Source: Gentiana macrophylla (taxonomy: Eukaryota > Streptophyta > Magnoliopsida > Gentianales > Gentianaceae). From it: 64,000 bases of DNA. Below the pieces are notes generated by a model. It was given only the letters and a program-made list of their open reading frames with translations, searched no databases and was not told where the DNA came from. Every line of letters starts with the position of its first letter. The first letter of the stretch is position 1. The translations under genes and the position numbers were made by a program. Positions 11,102-21,320 of this stretch are shown piece after piece. Where the stretch lies: the NCBI GenBank assembly GCA_026214975.1, contig JAOBSW010000445.1, positions 28,312-92,311 of the forward strand, in the 5' to 3' direction.

Positions 11102-12730
11102 ATGGGTGGATACTCTCAACAATACAACTTTTATGAAGAAAAATCCACCTACCAACCTTGGGCTTTGAGCTTGGTCAAAATCAGTATTATCAACATTATG
11201 ACCAAGAGCAAGTGCGCCCATGGGATGTGGAATGGACGACGATTATCGATATGATGAGGAACTATAATAGATGTAATTTTGGGGAAATTGGAACCGAGAA
11301 TCAACCGGGAAGCGGGAGGCAATCAAAGCCAAGATGACTACAATTGGAGCCCAAATCAAGGACAAGGGAATAATCGAATTATGACTCGAACAACCCTTGG
11401 AATTGGAGCTCTCAAAATCAAGACTTACAAAGCAGATTGACCTTGCCTATGCCGAAGAGGAACGAAGTAGGTATTATTCGAGAGGCGATGGAAAGGGTTT
11501 TATGGCTATGGATGAGGAAGTGTCGGCACATCAAGTGATCGATTTGTTGAACCGGATGCTCGTGTTATATAAAGAGGCCGAGGATGCTTTGAAACGGGTC
11601 GGGAGATGCAAGACAAGTTTTTCAGCCGGGAGTATAGGACACCGCTAGCCAATGAAGATTGGCCCCATATGAGATCTGAGCTATGTTGGATGTCTCAGGA
11701 TATCGTGTCTCTCGTGGACGGCCCGGATGCCGGATCAAAATGAAAAGTCTTGCACAAAAAGCGGTCCGGGTAGACAGTGATATTGACGAGTCAAGTTGCT
11801 ATAATGAGGTGCTTGTCCCGGAGGATTCAGTGATTGAGTTGGCTTTATCACCGCCACCCCCTATTGTAGTATTTGATTATATGAGTTTCCAAGTCCTCCC
11901 GAGTGAACTCCCGAATAGTGAGCTGAAAAATGATGATGTTTTGGTAGAGTCCGTGATGCAACCGAGTTGGAAGCTAGGAAAAGGGAGTTAGGCTGTCATT
12001 AAGAGAGAACTCGCGATGGAAATAGGGCCAGAGAAAGTCGTCGGTGAAGAGGTTCGGTGGAGAGTGAGGTTGATGAATCGGCTTTCTATGAGGAGATTTG
12101 AGCAGAGAGATTGAGATGCAAGAGATTGACATGGGATCGCCCATCACTCCATTAGTTGATGATGTACCATTCGAGTCGGTGGAGAATTTTTATGAGTATG
12201 CCAAGCCACTTGTAGTGGAGCCTACCTCGATTTTGGGTGAGCCGGAAGCTTTTGGTATTGCCATGCTCGGGACATGGAGGATACCCATGATTGTAAAGTA
12301 AGGGAGGTGGGGCTGTTGTCTATCATACCACATCCCGACGATGACCATCATGACACCTTGACGAAGTGCGATAGATTTATTTGAGGTCGTCGATCCGGTG
12401 GGAATAGAAACGGAGAAGAAGATGGGACAGCTCATTCTGCCGCCTAGCTCGCTAGTGGTTCGAGGTCATGTGGATGAGCCCATTATGTTGACACCCCCGG
12501 ATAGATTGGTCATCTTTGATATACCGGTCCCGGATTATTACTCCCTTCCATTCTGTGCGGATGAGTTCTACGAGGTTAAGTTCGAAGGGTCCCGGGTGGA
12601 AGACACACGTAGATGTGATAGAGAGGAAAGACCACGGTGGTGGGGTGATTCCAAGAAGAAGATGATGAGAGGTTTTGTGAAGAGGATTCCCGAGTTGGGA
12701 GGAGGTTGCATCGAGGGCTATAAGAGGTAA
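11102..12730 (+). pseudogene. Decayed gag-like frame of element G
   Basis: An ATG at 11102 opens a Gln/Tyr-rich frame ('GGYSQQYNFYEE') that shifts frame within 20 codons. Further frames follow at 11397-11648, 11683-11991, 12098-12301 and 12398-12730. They are rich in acidic residues and N/Q, with an alpha-helical look around 11520-11610. I recognise no capsid, zinc knuckle, protease or RT motif. Its position just after the leader is where gag belongs, so gag remnant is an inference from position and composition. Frameshifts separate the segments, so no intact product is expected. Confidence 0.4.
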
Positions 12731-12901
12731 GTTTCTAACGAACTCGGTTTTCATGATGCTTGCTATTTGTATTCTTCTTGAGTTGTTGATCTTTTTGAGT
12801 TCGGATTTTGGTTGATGGTTTTGATGATACTTGTTTGAAATGAAATAATTGAATTGTTGTTTTGAGTCTTTTATGGTTTGAGTCCGTTTTGGTGTCACTT
12901 G

Positions 12902-12950
12902 GTCGAGCCAACGACGTAAAACAAAGGCGCTCGGTCGGAGGCAACCCACC
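12902..12950 (+). other. Conserved non-coding block 1 (element G)
   Basis: It has GTCGAGCCAACGACGT, then AAACAAAGGCGCT, then GGAGGCAACCCA. The same order and nearly the same bases occur in element A at 61707-61752. It lies just after the last coding remnant in both. Confidence 0.75.
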
Positions 12951-13379
12951 ATTTGCTGTGTTTTGCTTGTTTTGAGGTGATGTTTTTGCTACTTTGCTCT
13001 TGATCCGTGGTTGTAAGCCGTAAGGCGCGTACTTTTTCACCTTTTCATGCCTTCTGTGACTATGTCTTGGATTTGACTTAGGTTAAGATTTTATTTTGTG
13101 CACGTTTAAACGTGTTGGTTGTTTATTGTATGGTTGATTCGTATTTTGACTATCTCTACGCCATATGTTCAAGTCTTCTGACGTGACGAGGTCGTTTATT
13201 TTTATCACCCCCGGATTCTCCCCATATTATATGCTTTGGCACGCAGACCATGTCCCGTGCATGTATTTCTTGGATGTTTTTCAATGACTAGGGATTCGGG
13301 ATAGACTACTTTCACGGCCGTTACGAGACTTGATCGCGCCGTTTTGCCGTGCTCATAAGCTAAGTCTTTCTTTTTCCTT

Positions 13380-13437
13380 CTCGTTCACACACCGAGGACG
13401 GTGCTTCACTTAAGTGGGGGGGGGGACGACTTAGCTT
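13380..13437 (+). other. Conserved non-coding block 2 with internal purine tract (element G)
   Basis: It holds 'ccgaggacggtg', then TTAAGTGGGGGGGGGG, then 'gacttagctt'. The counterpart in element A is at 62245-62302. It resembles a polypurine tract but lies 1.3 kb before the LTR. A further similar tract is at 13976-13997. Confidence 0.7.
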
Positions 13438-14734
13438 ATTCGCTTGTTCTTAAAAGTATTATGCCGTGATGTGATAAACTTGGTTTTTACACGTTTCCGA
13501 GTCGATTTTTAGGCCGTTTTTCAAATTTTTCCAAGATTTTAACACCACGTTATATGCATGATGTTCACAATTGAGTGGTGAAAGGTCTTTAGTTTTGTGA
13601 ATGTCTCACAGTGAGTCTATATTGTCATGATACGGAACACTTTTTAGTACACGTTTGACGACGGTTATGCTTATCACGATTACTTTACACACCTGTACCC
13701 CTAGTTTCGAGGCGAAATAGAAGGATTGGCCTTGGTAGGAACACGGTGATGAGTTTTTGCGTTCTTTTTACCCTACTTTAGCCAAATAAGCCTGAGCCGA
13801 ATGTTTGACCTTCGTAGCCCCTCTCAGCCTTGATAGAATGGTCCGACCACCATTCGCTTTATAGCCGTTTCGTTACTTAGTCAGAAACCTACCCTTGAGC
13901 CTTATTTTGGTCACATTCCCTTCATTTGACCCTACGAGTGGACTTAGTCTCTTGTTAAACCACACTTGCCAAGGCAAGTGTGGGGTGGGGGGAGATGTTG
14001 TTTTTGAGTCGGGTTGTTGTTTCCTCAGTTTTAGAGCTATAAGGAGAGGAGGAGCTCGGTGGAAATTTGGATGCTCGGGTTTCATTTCAAAAAAAAAAAT
14101 CAAATCAAATAATTGTGTTTTATATAGAAATAAAAGGTTGAAAAAGGCAATGAGCTTAAAGCAATGATGATGTTAGGGTTGGGATAGTCAGATAGGTACT
14201 AAGTATTCGAGCTCACCTCACGACACTTGAAACATAGTCGAGTTTGGCAATGAGTTCGGGTATTTCAGTATCCTATAGTTCCTAAAGTGTCGAAAATGAT
14301 CAAAAAGGAGTTTGGATGGTTTGTATAGTAAAGAAGACGTGGTACGTGTTTGGATTATGTTCACTCGTACTTCTTTTCTCCAGTTCCCCAAATTACCCTT
14401 TTCGATTAACCGAATTTACCTAGCCTAACGTTATAACCATTCAAGTCTGTTTGGACCGTGTTTAACCTTGGTTAGTCCCGATTTGTGGAGATTCTAGGAA
14501 AGGCGAGGATTGTGTAAAGTCATTTGTCCGGTATTCCAAGCCCGAAATCGATAAGCATAAGTCGTCGTCATTCAACACACACTCACTCCGTGTCATGATC
14601 CAGTAGAGTCAAAGTAATGCATTCACTTAACTAAGTTCTTTTCACCTCGATATTTTGAAATGCATGCATGTACCGTAAAGTTGATTCCTTGGTATTGTTT
14701 GAACGCCTAATTTACTCGAGGACGAGTAAAGGCT
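13438..14734 (+). other. 3' non-coding region of element G
   Basis: No coding potential is supported. The part 13705-13860 ('gaggcgaaatagaagg', then 'agccaaataagcc', then a short palindromic 'gaatggtccgaccaccattc') aligns in order with element A 62615-62770. A second purine-rich tract is at 13976-13997. Small frames in both directions here are chance. Confidence 0.6.
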
Positions 14735-14747
14735 AAGTGTGGGGTGG
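14735..14747 (+). other. Polypurine tract of element G
   Basis: AAGTGTGGGGTGG ends directly at the first base of the 3' LTR. Confidence 0.8.
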
Positions 14748-16413
14748 TGATAGGAACCAACTTTACAGTACATTTCTGTACATTTCAGCCCACGATTATC
14801 ACATTTCTGGCATGTTTCGGGTGAGTTTAGACCCTATTTTGAGTATTAAATGAGGTTTTATTGCACGGCGAGTGACTGTCGGTTTTCCGTAAACTCGACC
14901 TTATTTTAGCATTTTATACTCGTTTTCCCGAGCACCCGTAGTTTGCGGGGTTATGCGTTTGCTTGTTGTTTTCATATGGATGCAGGACTAGGGTGTCTCG
15001 AGAGCCCGAAAGGTGAGAAGTATGAAGTTTAGACGGCGTGAGGCGAAAACACGGAGGTTGAAGGTGAAAAAGTGAAGATTTTGGGTCACATAGGTCCGGA
15101 CGCCCGCCTGGACACCTTTGGCGTCGCGTTGATGGCTGTCCGGACGGACAAAAACCTCTCATCCGGACGGCTAACTCTCGGAAAATGGATTCTTGGCTGC
15201 AAAAGGTTGTCCGGACGGACAAGGTGTTGTGTCCGGATGGCTAACTCTCTGGAAATTGGGAAAACTTTGATGAAGAATTCGTCCGGACGGACAGATCCAG
15301 CATCCGGACGGACAAGAGCATTTCATCCGGACGGACATCTATGCATCCGTCCGGACACTCGAAAATCAAAACGACCGGCCGGACATGGCGGATATCCGTG
15401 ACGGACGAAGACTTTCTATATAAAGCTGCCTCATTTTCTCATAGCCGCAAGCAGAAAATAAGGGGAGATAATATTAGATAGGTTAGGCGATTTGGGGCGA
15501 TTTTCTTCGTTTCTTAGAGTTAGAATTAGTGTTATATATCATTAGAATCCTCTTTCGATCTTCTCTTTGAACCTCTAACTTTTAGCTTCGATCGTAACAT
15601 TTCAAGTGACAAGATTTGTTCTTTTGGAGCTCGAATTTGGTAGTTCTTCAAGTAATCGAAATGGGTATGTTTTCTTGTTGTTTTACCATTGTTGTGATGT
15701 TTTTCTTCCGTTTGTATTGTTTAGATTCGATTATGAGTAGCTAGATTTGTCGCATGGTCGAACCACGTGAATGCGGGTGAAACACCATTAGAGAGATGAA
15801 CCGGGAGGTAGTGTAGCGCGTAATTTAACGTTCTAATCGATAATCTACATCACGAAACTTGTTTTGATTGTTTTAATAGCTTTGAATGAGATTGAAAACC
15901 TTGTTCATTGTTGCACACATGTAGCTTATAAATGTATGTTGCGGCGACGTGTGGGAATGGGGTTTCGGGACCGTAGAAGTTTTGGGCTTGAAAGGTAGTC
16001 GACACTACCCGTGTACTAGATTGGCGCCCTAGTCATCAAGTCCAGTTCAACACGGGTTTGTCCTATGAGTTATCGTTAGACGGCAAGGTAGAGTAAGGCA
16101 CACTCCCGGGGCAATCTTTACGAGGTAAAGTAATCATTTGAAACGTAGTTCGGCCATACCTCTTTTAATTGTTTAGAATTTCGAGTAGTGTAATCTTTCT
16201 TTTACGCAATAGTATAACTTCACACCTATCTGTTTGACCTGAACTGAGTGCTAAGTCAACTGTGGTACTCAAAAACCAATCTCTGTGGGTTCGACCTCGG
16301 ACTCCTCAAGCACTATCCTACAATCGACCCGGTCCATTGCCGGTTAGAAAGTAGATTTTGCTAAGGTTTCGAGTTTTTACTTGATCGACCGGACCTAGAA
16401 AATCCGCTTATCA
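14748..16413 (+). repeat. 3' LTR of element G
   Basis: It is 1666 bp, TGATAGG...CTTATCA, and nearly identical to the 5' LTR outside the inserted solo LTR, which implies a fairly recent insertion. The CCGGAC cluster is at 15094-15385 and the TATA box at 15417-15424. The copy differs from the 5' LTR at 15371 (cgacc for cagtcc), one example of a recurrent replacement described in the findings. Confidence 0.95.
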
Positions 16414-16913
16414 ATTGACCACAAAATTCTCAAGTGAGAGGAAGCTAACAAACCTTTTCCGAGATGATTTTAGTGAGATGAAAGAGAAAAATTGCTCATC
16501 TTTTGCTCAAAAGCTTCAAGAACATGGCAATTAAAAAAACATTCATTCACTTGAAAATAAAAAACTGCCTAAACATTCTAAGTTTAGAGTCCTTAGCTCA
16601 ACTTTCTACCCAAAACAAAGTTAAGGATAGTTATTTGAAAAAGGTGAAAATTGATGTTAAACAAACCATTACGAGTACCTCATAGGCAAACATCAAAGTT
16701 GATAACAATAACTTCTAACAAAGAATAAAGAATAAGAGAGAAAAAGAAAAAGACAACAATGAAAGTGAAAAACTTTTGTTACAAACATTTTGACAAACAC
16801 CAAATAGACATGGTAAGTGTCATAATGATAACAAAAAATTTCCAACAAAATAAAAGAAACAAAAACACCTAATCCCAATCTCACTCAGGATTAAAATGAT
16901 ATCAACCGAAACA

Positions 16914-16931
16914 TCCCCGGCAACGGCGCGA
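16914..16931 (-). other. Primer binding site of element L (tRNA-Asp type)
   Basis: The plus sequence TCCCCGGCAACGGCGCGA equals the 3' end of plant tRNA-Asp(GTC) with one mismatch (CGCGA for CGCCA). It marks the 5' end of the internal region of a minus-strand element. Confidence 0.8.
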
Positions 16932-16937
16932 AAAACT

Positions 16938-16965
16938 TGAATTGTTGGGAAGTGTAGGCATGGCA
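16938..16965 (-). repeat. 28-bp antisense fragment of an A-type gag beside the L PBS
   Basis: The reverse complement matches 28 of 28 bases within the gag of element A at about 60639-60666 (encoding AMPTLPNNS). It replaces the 5' LTR end expected next to the PBS of L. Confidence 0.8.
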
Positions 16966-16975
16966 AGTCCACCCT

Positions 16976-16990
16976 TAAGTGGGAGGTGGT
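16976..16990 (+). other. Polypurine-tract-like sequence before the A LTR
   Basis: TTAAGTGGGAGGTGG lies directly before TGATAGAG. A purine tract normally precedes a 3' LTR, yet here the following LTR is joined to a PBS on its right. Confidence 0.6.
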
Positions 16991-17328
16991 TGATAGAGTT
17001 GACCCTTTCATGCATTTCACACGTATTTTACCACTAATTTGTAGCACTTTGAGACTCATTTATATCGTATAAACACGCTTTCATGTTATTTTTATCACTT
17101 ACGGTTCCACATTGCACATATTAGAAAATCTCATTTTTATCGTAAATTGTGGACATTTTTATAGCACACAATGGGGTACGTGGTACCCTATGAGAATTAC
17201 GTTAGTATTTGGTGTTGAGATCTTCCAGGTCCTACATGATAGAAATATGCGCACCGTCTTAAGCATCTAGGCTTAGTGATGAATGGATTTGAGCTATATG
17301 TGATTTTTGAAGAACATCAGGACAAGAA

Positions 17329-17580
17329 CATGCTTGCCTCAGCCAAGAGTACTCATGAGTTATCATTTCGGAAGCAGAATGGAGCTTTCAGGGAAAGAGC
17401 ATGCTTGCCTCAGGCAAGCACACGCTTGAGGCCCCAGTCAAATTATCCAACTTTATGTTTAGGTCAAGAGCACACTTTCTCTGGACAAGCGCATGTTTGA
17501 GCTCCCAGTAAATTCAGCAGAATACAACATAACAGGTAGATGCATGCTTGCCTCAGCCAAGCACACTCTTGCGGCAGCCA
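17329..17580 (+). repeat. Four tandem ~71-bp repeats with a palindromic core in the A LTR
   Basis: CATGCTTGCCTCAGCCAAG is at 17329 and 17543, and CATGCTTGCCTCAGGCAAG at 17400. A diverged third copy starts near 17470 ('cactttctctggacaagc'). The spacing is 71, about 71 and about 72 bp. The core CTTGCCTCAGGCAAG is palindromic. The array ends just before the TATA box. Confidence 0.8.
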
Positions 17581-17591
17581 AAATCTAGCAT

Positions 17592-17599
17592 TATAAAAG
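17592..17599 (+). promoter_or_regulatory. TATA box of the A LTR
   Basis: TATAAAAG lies 600 bp into the LTR and directly after the repeat array. Confidence 0.6.
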
Positions 17600-17628
17600 C
17601 CAATTTTCACCTAGGAGAGAGAACCAAC

Positions 17629-19568
17629 TGTTAGGAAATCTATGCGGGAACGCAGCAGAATTTAAAATTTTATTTCCTTTTAACCAGGATCGACTTCGTT
17701 TAAGCAATAAACAAATAAGTAGTAGACGGTGGTTACCTTGGTTGATCTAAAAGATCGACGCTTTGACCGTCTAAGGAGAGTAGTTCTGCATAGAGCCGCC
17801 CAAGTGTTCGGCCTCTAACGCTAGTCCACACGAACAGCTCGCCGGAATCCCATCATGGATTGCTATTGAAAAACTCCGGTTGCTAAACCGGCCTTTTTCA
17901 TCTCTCTCCAACTCTCTATAGGATGCTCTCTATTTTACACAAGAACTATTAGTTCTTGGAATTGTGTTGCACAAAAGAGCTTGACACCCACCTCTTATTT
18001 ATAGTGTAGGGGGCGCCCCATCTAGGTGTGGAGGAGAAGAAAACATTTTCTCAATAAAATAAGGAAAATATAATTGATTGATTTATCTCATTTAATTTAA
18101 TATCTTATATTAAATATTTCCAAGATATTGTCAATATCTTATATTGAATATTTATCTTATTACCATAAATCTATTTTTCCAAAATCAATTAATATCTAAT
18201 ATTAATATTATGGTAATCATATTAATTAAATTGCACAACCCAAATGTATCCAAATACACAAAAGATTGTGCCACATTATAGCCAAATCACGTGTGTCAAT
18301 ACACACACAAACTTTGGCCATATATATTTAATTGATAATATAATACTATGATTAATTAATTTACAAAATACATGTATATCACATATATGCATAATTTCGA
18401 CATACACACATTATGTGTATATTTAATTAATCAACATAATTAATATATTGTATTTAATTTATTCATAATAAATAAATACCACAATATTAATTTACCACTA
18501 TAACCTTTATAGTCTTGAGATAAACTTTCCTTATTTGGTTATCATCTATAACCACATTTTAATCCGGCTAGATGTTCATATGTGTGTGACCCGATAGGCT
18601 TCCGAATATGTTGGCCGTAGACACAAAGTGCAAATTACGAAAATACCCTTCATGCCTAACAATCACAGGATAGCGTCTAGCAACACACTGTGACCCCCAA
18701 TCATCGGAAGAGTCAAATGCAATGACTACTACCTTTCATGTGAAACAGTTACCGTGTAACTTACAATCCTATCGCTATAATAATACCCATACAGTCGTTA
18801 GTCGAGTGTCAAAACATCAACGACCGTATCTTATAATCTGAATATCAAGCTCTCTCGAAGTAACTCATTTACACCCACTTTGCAAAGATTCACAAGAGCT
18901 AGACATTCTTTATAAGAAGGCCATTTCGGATATTCGATCCCAATCATAGGATACGCGATTCCCGGACGACCAAACATGTATACTCCGCATGCTTCAGTAT
19001 CACACCCAATCACTACCGCATGATCGCCCCGTGGCTAGGGGAAACCTCAATAGTGTCAAAGCATGACAATCCATACCGTGATGCCATGAAGACTCCGGTC
19101 TTAAGGATAACTGCACAACCGCCACAAAGTGTCACACTTATCCGTGTAAGTGGGTCAGTCTAACGTACGCATTCTCTAATACACGTCCACGTACAGTCCA
19201 AGTGTCTCTACACTTCGATAGACGAGATCTATCCCTGCCCTTAAAGATAGAAGACATCTAATACGTGCTAGCCTGTTCATACTACCAATGCCATGTTTAA
19301 TAGTACATCAGCCTAGAGACATTTAAGTATCAAACTTATTAAAGTGATTAGAGATCTCATCAACCATAATCACCTATCATGGTTTCTCTATCACTATTTA
19401 ACACTAAGGACGTTATCACATAACAATTCACAATTGGTTCTTTAAAAGAACAAATATATGACAACAGAAAGCCATTTAATATATGTATAAACTTAAAGAA
19501 ATAATAGAAATGATCCGACCCGGTCGGATCCGGTCCAACCCGATTGGGTTTAGGACACTATTACAACA
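17629..19568 (-). repeat. 3' LTR of element E
   Basis: It is 1940 bp. In minus sense it reads TGTTGTAATAGTG...TTTCCTAACA. A minus-strand TATA box (CTATAAATAAG) lies at about 17993-18003. It shares its text closely with 25043-26954. The right half contains short frames (for example 18831-19013) that recur in every LTR copy and are not genes. Confidence 0.93.
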
Positions 19569-19579
19569 ATCTCCCACTT
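19569..19579 (-). other. Polypurine tract of element E
   Basis: In minus sense AAGTGGGAGAT abuts the LTR start TGTTGTAATAG. Confidence 0.8.
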
Positions 19580-20559
19580 GGCCTAAAACCAATCACTCAC
19601 ACACACAAGACCAAGTTGAAACACAAGAATCTCCTGCAATACTCGCAACCAGCCCTAGCCATGAATGGATCGCCATCCGTGGGGACTCCTACTATCTTCA
19701 TACCATGCTCTAAATGAGCAAGTCAAAAGGAACCGCCTCAACACACACACGAATATCTGATGAGACCCTGGTCCTTGCTTCAAGCAATGAATCCACTTAC
19801 TATATCAGCTCTATAGAAAAGGTGGAAGAACCAAACAAGGTTCAGGAATGAACCTTCTAGATCCATGTACTGCTCCCGCTGCGCCTCTAAGGCACTACTG
19901 TGTTTTGGCTAAGTTGTAGAGTTTACAGTGACCCATATGCTAGAACATTTCCAGCTCACTGTATCACTTAATCAAAGTGATCACAAACCCAGACTATAGC
20001 TCCCACTCACCTTCATAAGTGTCAGGATATACGTATGTATATCTACGTTTATTTATTTCCAAGTTTCAATAAACTAAGAACTCTTCCTTAACTTGTTTAA
20101 TGATATTCTCGACATTCACCAGATTTACTTTCATACTTGCTCATGACCATTCATGGATATGAACATCCGACATTACCTTTATGATGGTTCCTATCATAGT
20201 AGCGAAGGAAACCTTCCATAAGCATCATCTTTCACCTTATCTTTAGGACTAATGTCCTAACATAGATAGATCTTGAGAACACCGGCTAGCAGTATCCCCT
20301 ATTGTGAACTATTCTAAACTTCTTTTAGCATCACATCTATATAGGTAAACTATAATCTAATTGCAGTTAAATCCATCGCTATAGATTCTAATTTCTAAAA
20401 TAAGAGCTGTCAATCCAAGTGCTTTCGTAAAGATATTGAATTACCAAACACTAATTGACTGTGACATGGGGTGGCAATTCCTGAGAGAGATATTTAATAC
20501 CTTACTCAAAAATCGTAACACACTCCCACTATCCATCTTGCACTTTGGGCATATCCTTC

Positions 20560-21320
20560 TTTTGACTAAATCAACCTCCTTTGATTATCAAACAAAGAAA
20601 TCGTCTAGAGAAACTTGTTTGAGTCCATAAATGAATCTCGTGGGCTTATATATCATGTCATCGTCTATGAACATCGAGCTTTCTGCCCAACATCTTTAAC
20701 ACTATCATATACTCATGATACGAAGTTATAACAAGTATTATCTGAATAGAACTGGGCTCAGCTGGCAGCATAAAGATAATTATAAGGTTTACACCATGTA
20801 CCCTTCAGCCGTCACTATAGCCTTATGGTAATTATATTACCATCCATGTCAGCCTTTCAGGGACATTCCCTCTTGGTAAGACAAACTAGGTTCACAACCT
20901 AGTTGTCACTAATGGAATCTAATTCAGACATTATGGCTCTTAGCCATATCTCTCAATCTTGCCTTTCAAACATTCTTCCATAAGTCGTGAGATATTCATT
21001 CTTCAAGATAAACATACCAGTAGCCTTTTCAGGCTTGAGGTTATCCACAGACTTACAGAACTTTTGTGTGCACTGAGCAGTGTTCTACACCTCATCGCTA
21101 TGCCCGTCTGCTCATGTTCATATGGTTGAATAACTCCTTGTGGTTCAAACTACCTTTGAGATCTAAATCTACTCCCACTGTTTCTTTTGGAAGAAACACT
21201 TCCTCTAGAAGACAGCATGTTTGGAGACAAACATTTTGCTCCGCGGACAAGTAAATAATATCTAGCGTACTTGCTAGGATATTCCACAAAGTTGCATATG
21301 TCGTACTAGGCTCCAAGCCT
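20560..21320 (-). pseudogene. Copia pol remnant of element E (integrase end and RT start)
   Basis: On the minus strand 21316-21098 encodes SAEQNVCLQT, then LLEEVFLPKETVGVDLDL. This resembles the end of the copia integrase region (the [FL]xE-type segment after the 'SAEQKVF' strand). Further on, about 20950-20820 in two frames, reads SELDSISDN, then a stop, then KADMDGN. This resembles the start of copia RT (E-M-x-S-M-x-x-N-x-V-W ... D-x-D-G-N). Around 20665 the frame reads FIDDD where Y-V-D-D would be expected. Every segment is broken. The recognition is by eye and should be confirmed by translated search. Confidence 0.45.

Larger units (their letters stand above)
7284..16413 (+). mobile_element. 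Element G: non-autonomous gypsy-type LTR element, complete ends
   Basis: The element runs from TGATAGGAACC to CCGCTTATCA and is flanked by the 5-bp TSD ATTGA at 7279-7283 and 16414-16418. It has two LTRs, a perfect 18-nt tRNA-Asp PBS (10903-10920) and a purine tract (14735-14747). Without the nested solo LTR it is about 7.2 kb. The 3.85-kb internal region has only broken gag-like frames and no protease, RT or integrase, so it would need proteins supplied by another element. It sits inside the body of element L. Confidence 0.92.
3754..16932 (-). mobile_element. Element L: non-coding LTR element (LARD-like), minus strand, interrupted by G
   Basis: On the minus strand the element begins at a tRNA-Asp-type PBS (16914-16931). 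It runs through 16913-16419 and 7278-5608 and ends in a polypurine tract and a 3' LTR (5607-3754). Removing G and its TSD leaves about 2.2 kb of internal sequence with no gag, protease or RT, so it is non-autonomous. The expected 5' LTR to the right of the PBS is missing: the 58 bases beside the PBS hold an antisense fragment of an element-A-like gag instead. The segment 5740-5785 in minus sense carries the ACAATGT...CAAGTGGGGAGTGG block also seen in A and G. Membership of the Tat/Athila group is inferred from the PBS and the TGAT LTR start. Confidence 0.6.

Noticed and set aside
12452..13040. Minus-strand frames of 166 and 101 codons in element G
   Set aside because: Opposite to the gag-like strand and crossing conserved block 1. 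No recognisable domain.
18831..19013. 60-codon frame recurring at 26217-26399 and 43907-44089
   Set aside because: Conserved only because it lies in the E-family LTR. It differs in orientation relative to the promoter and has no start context.
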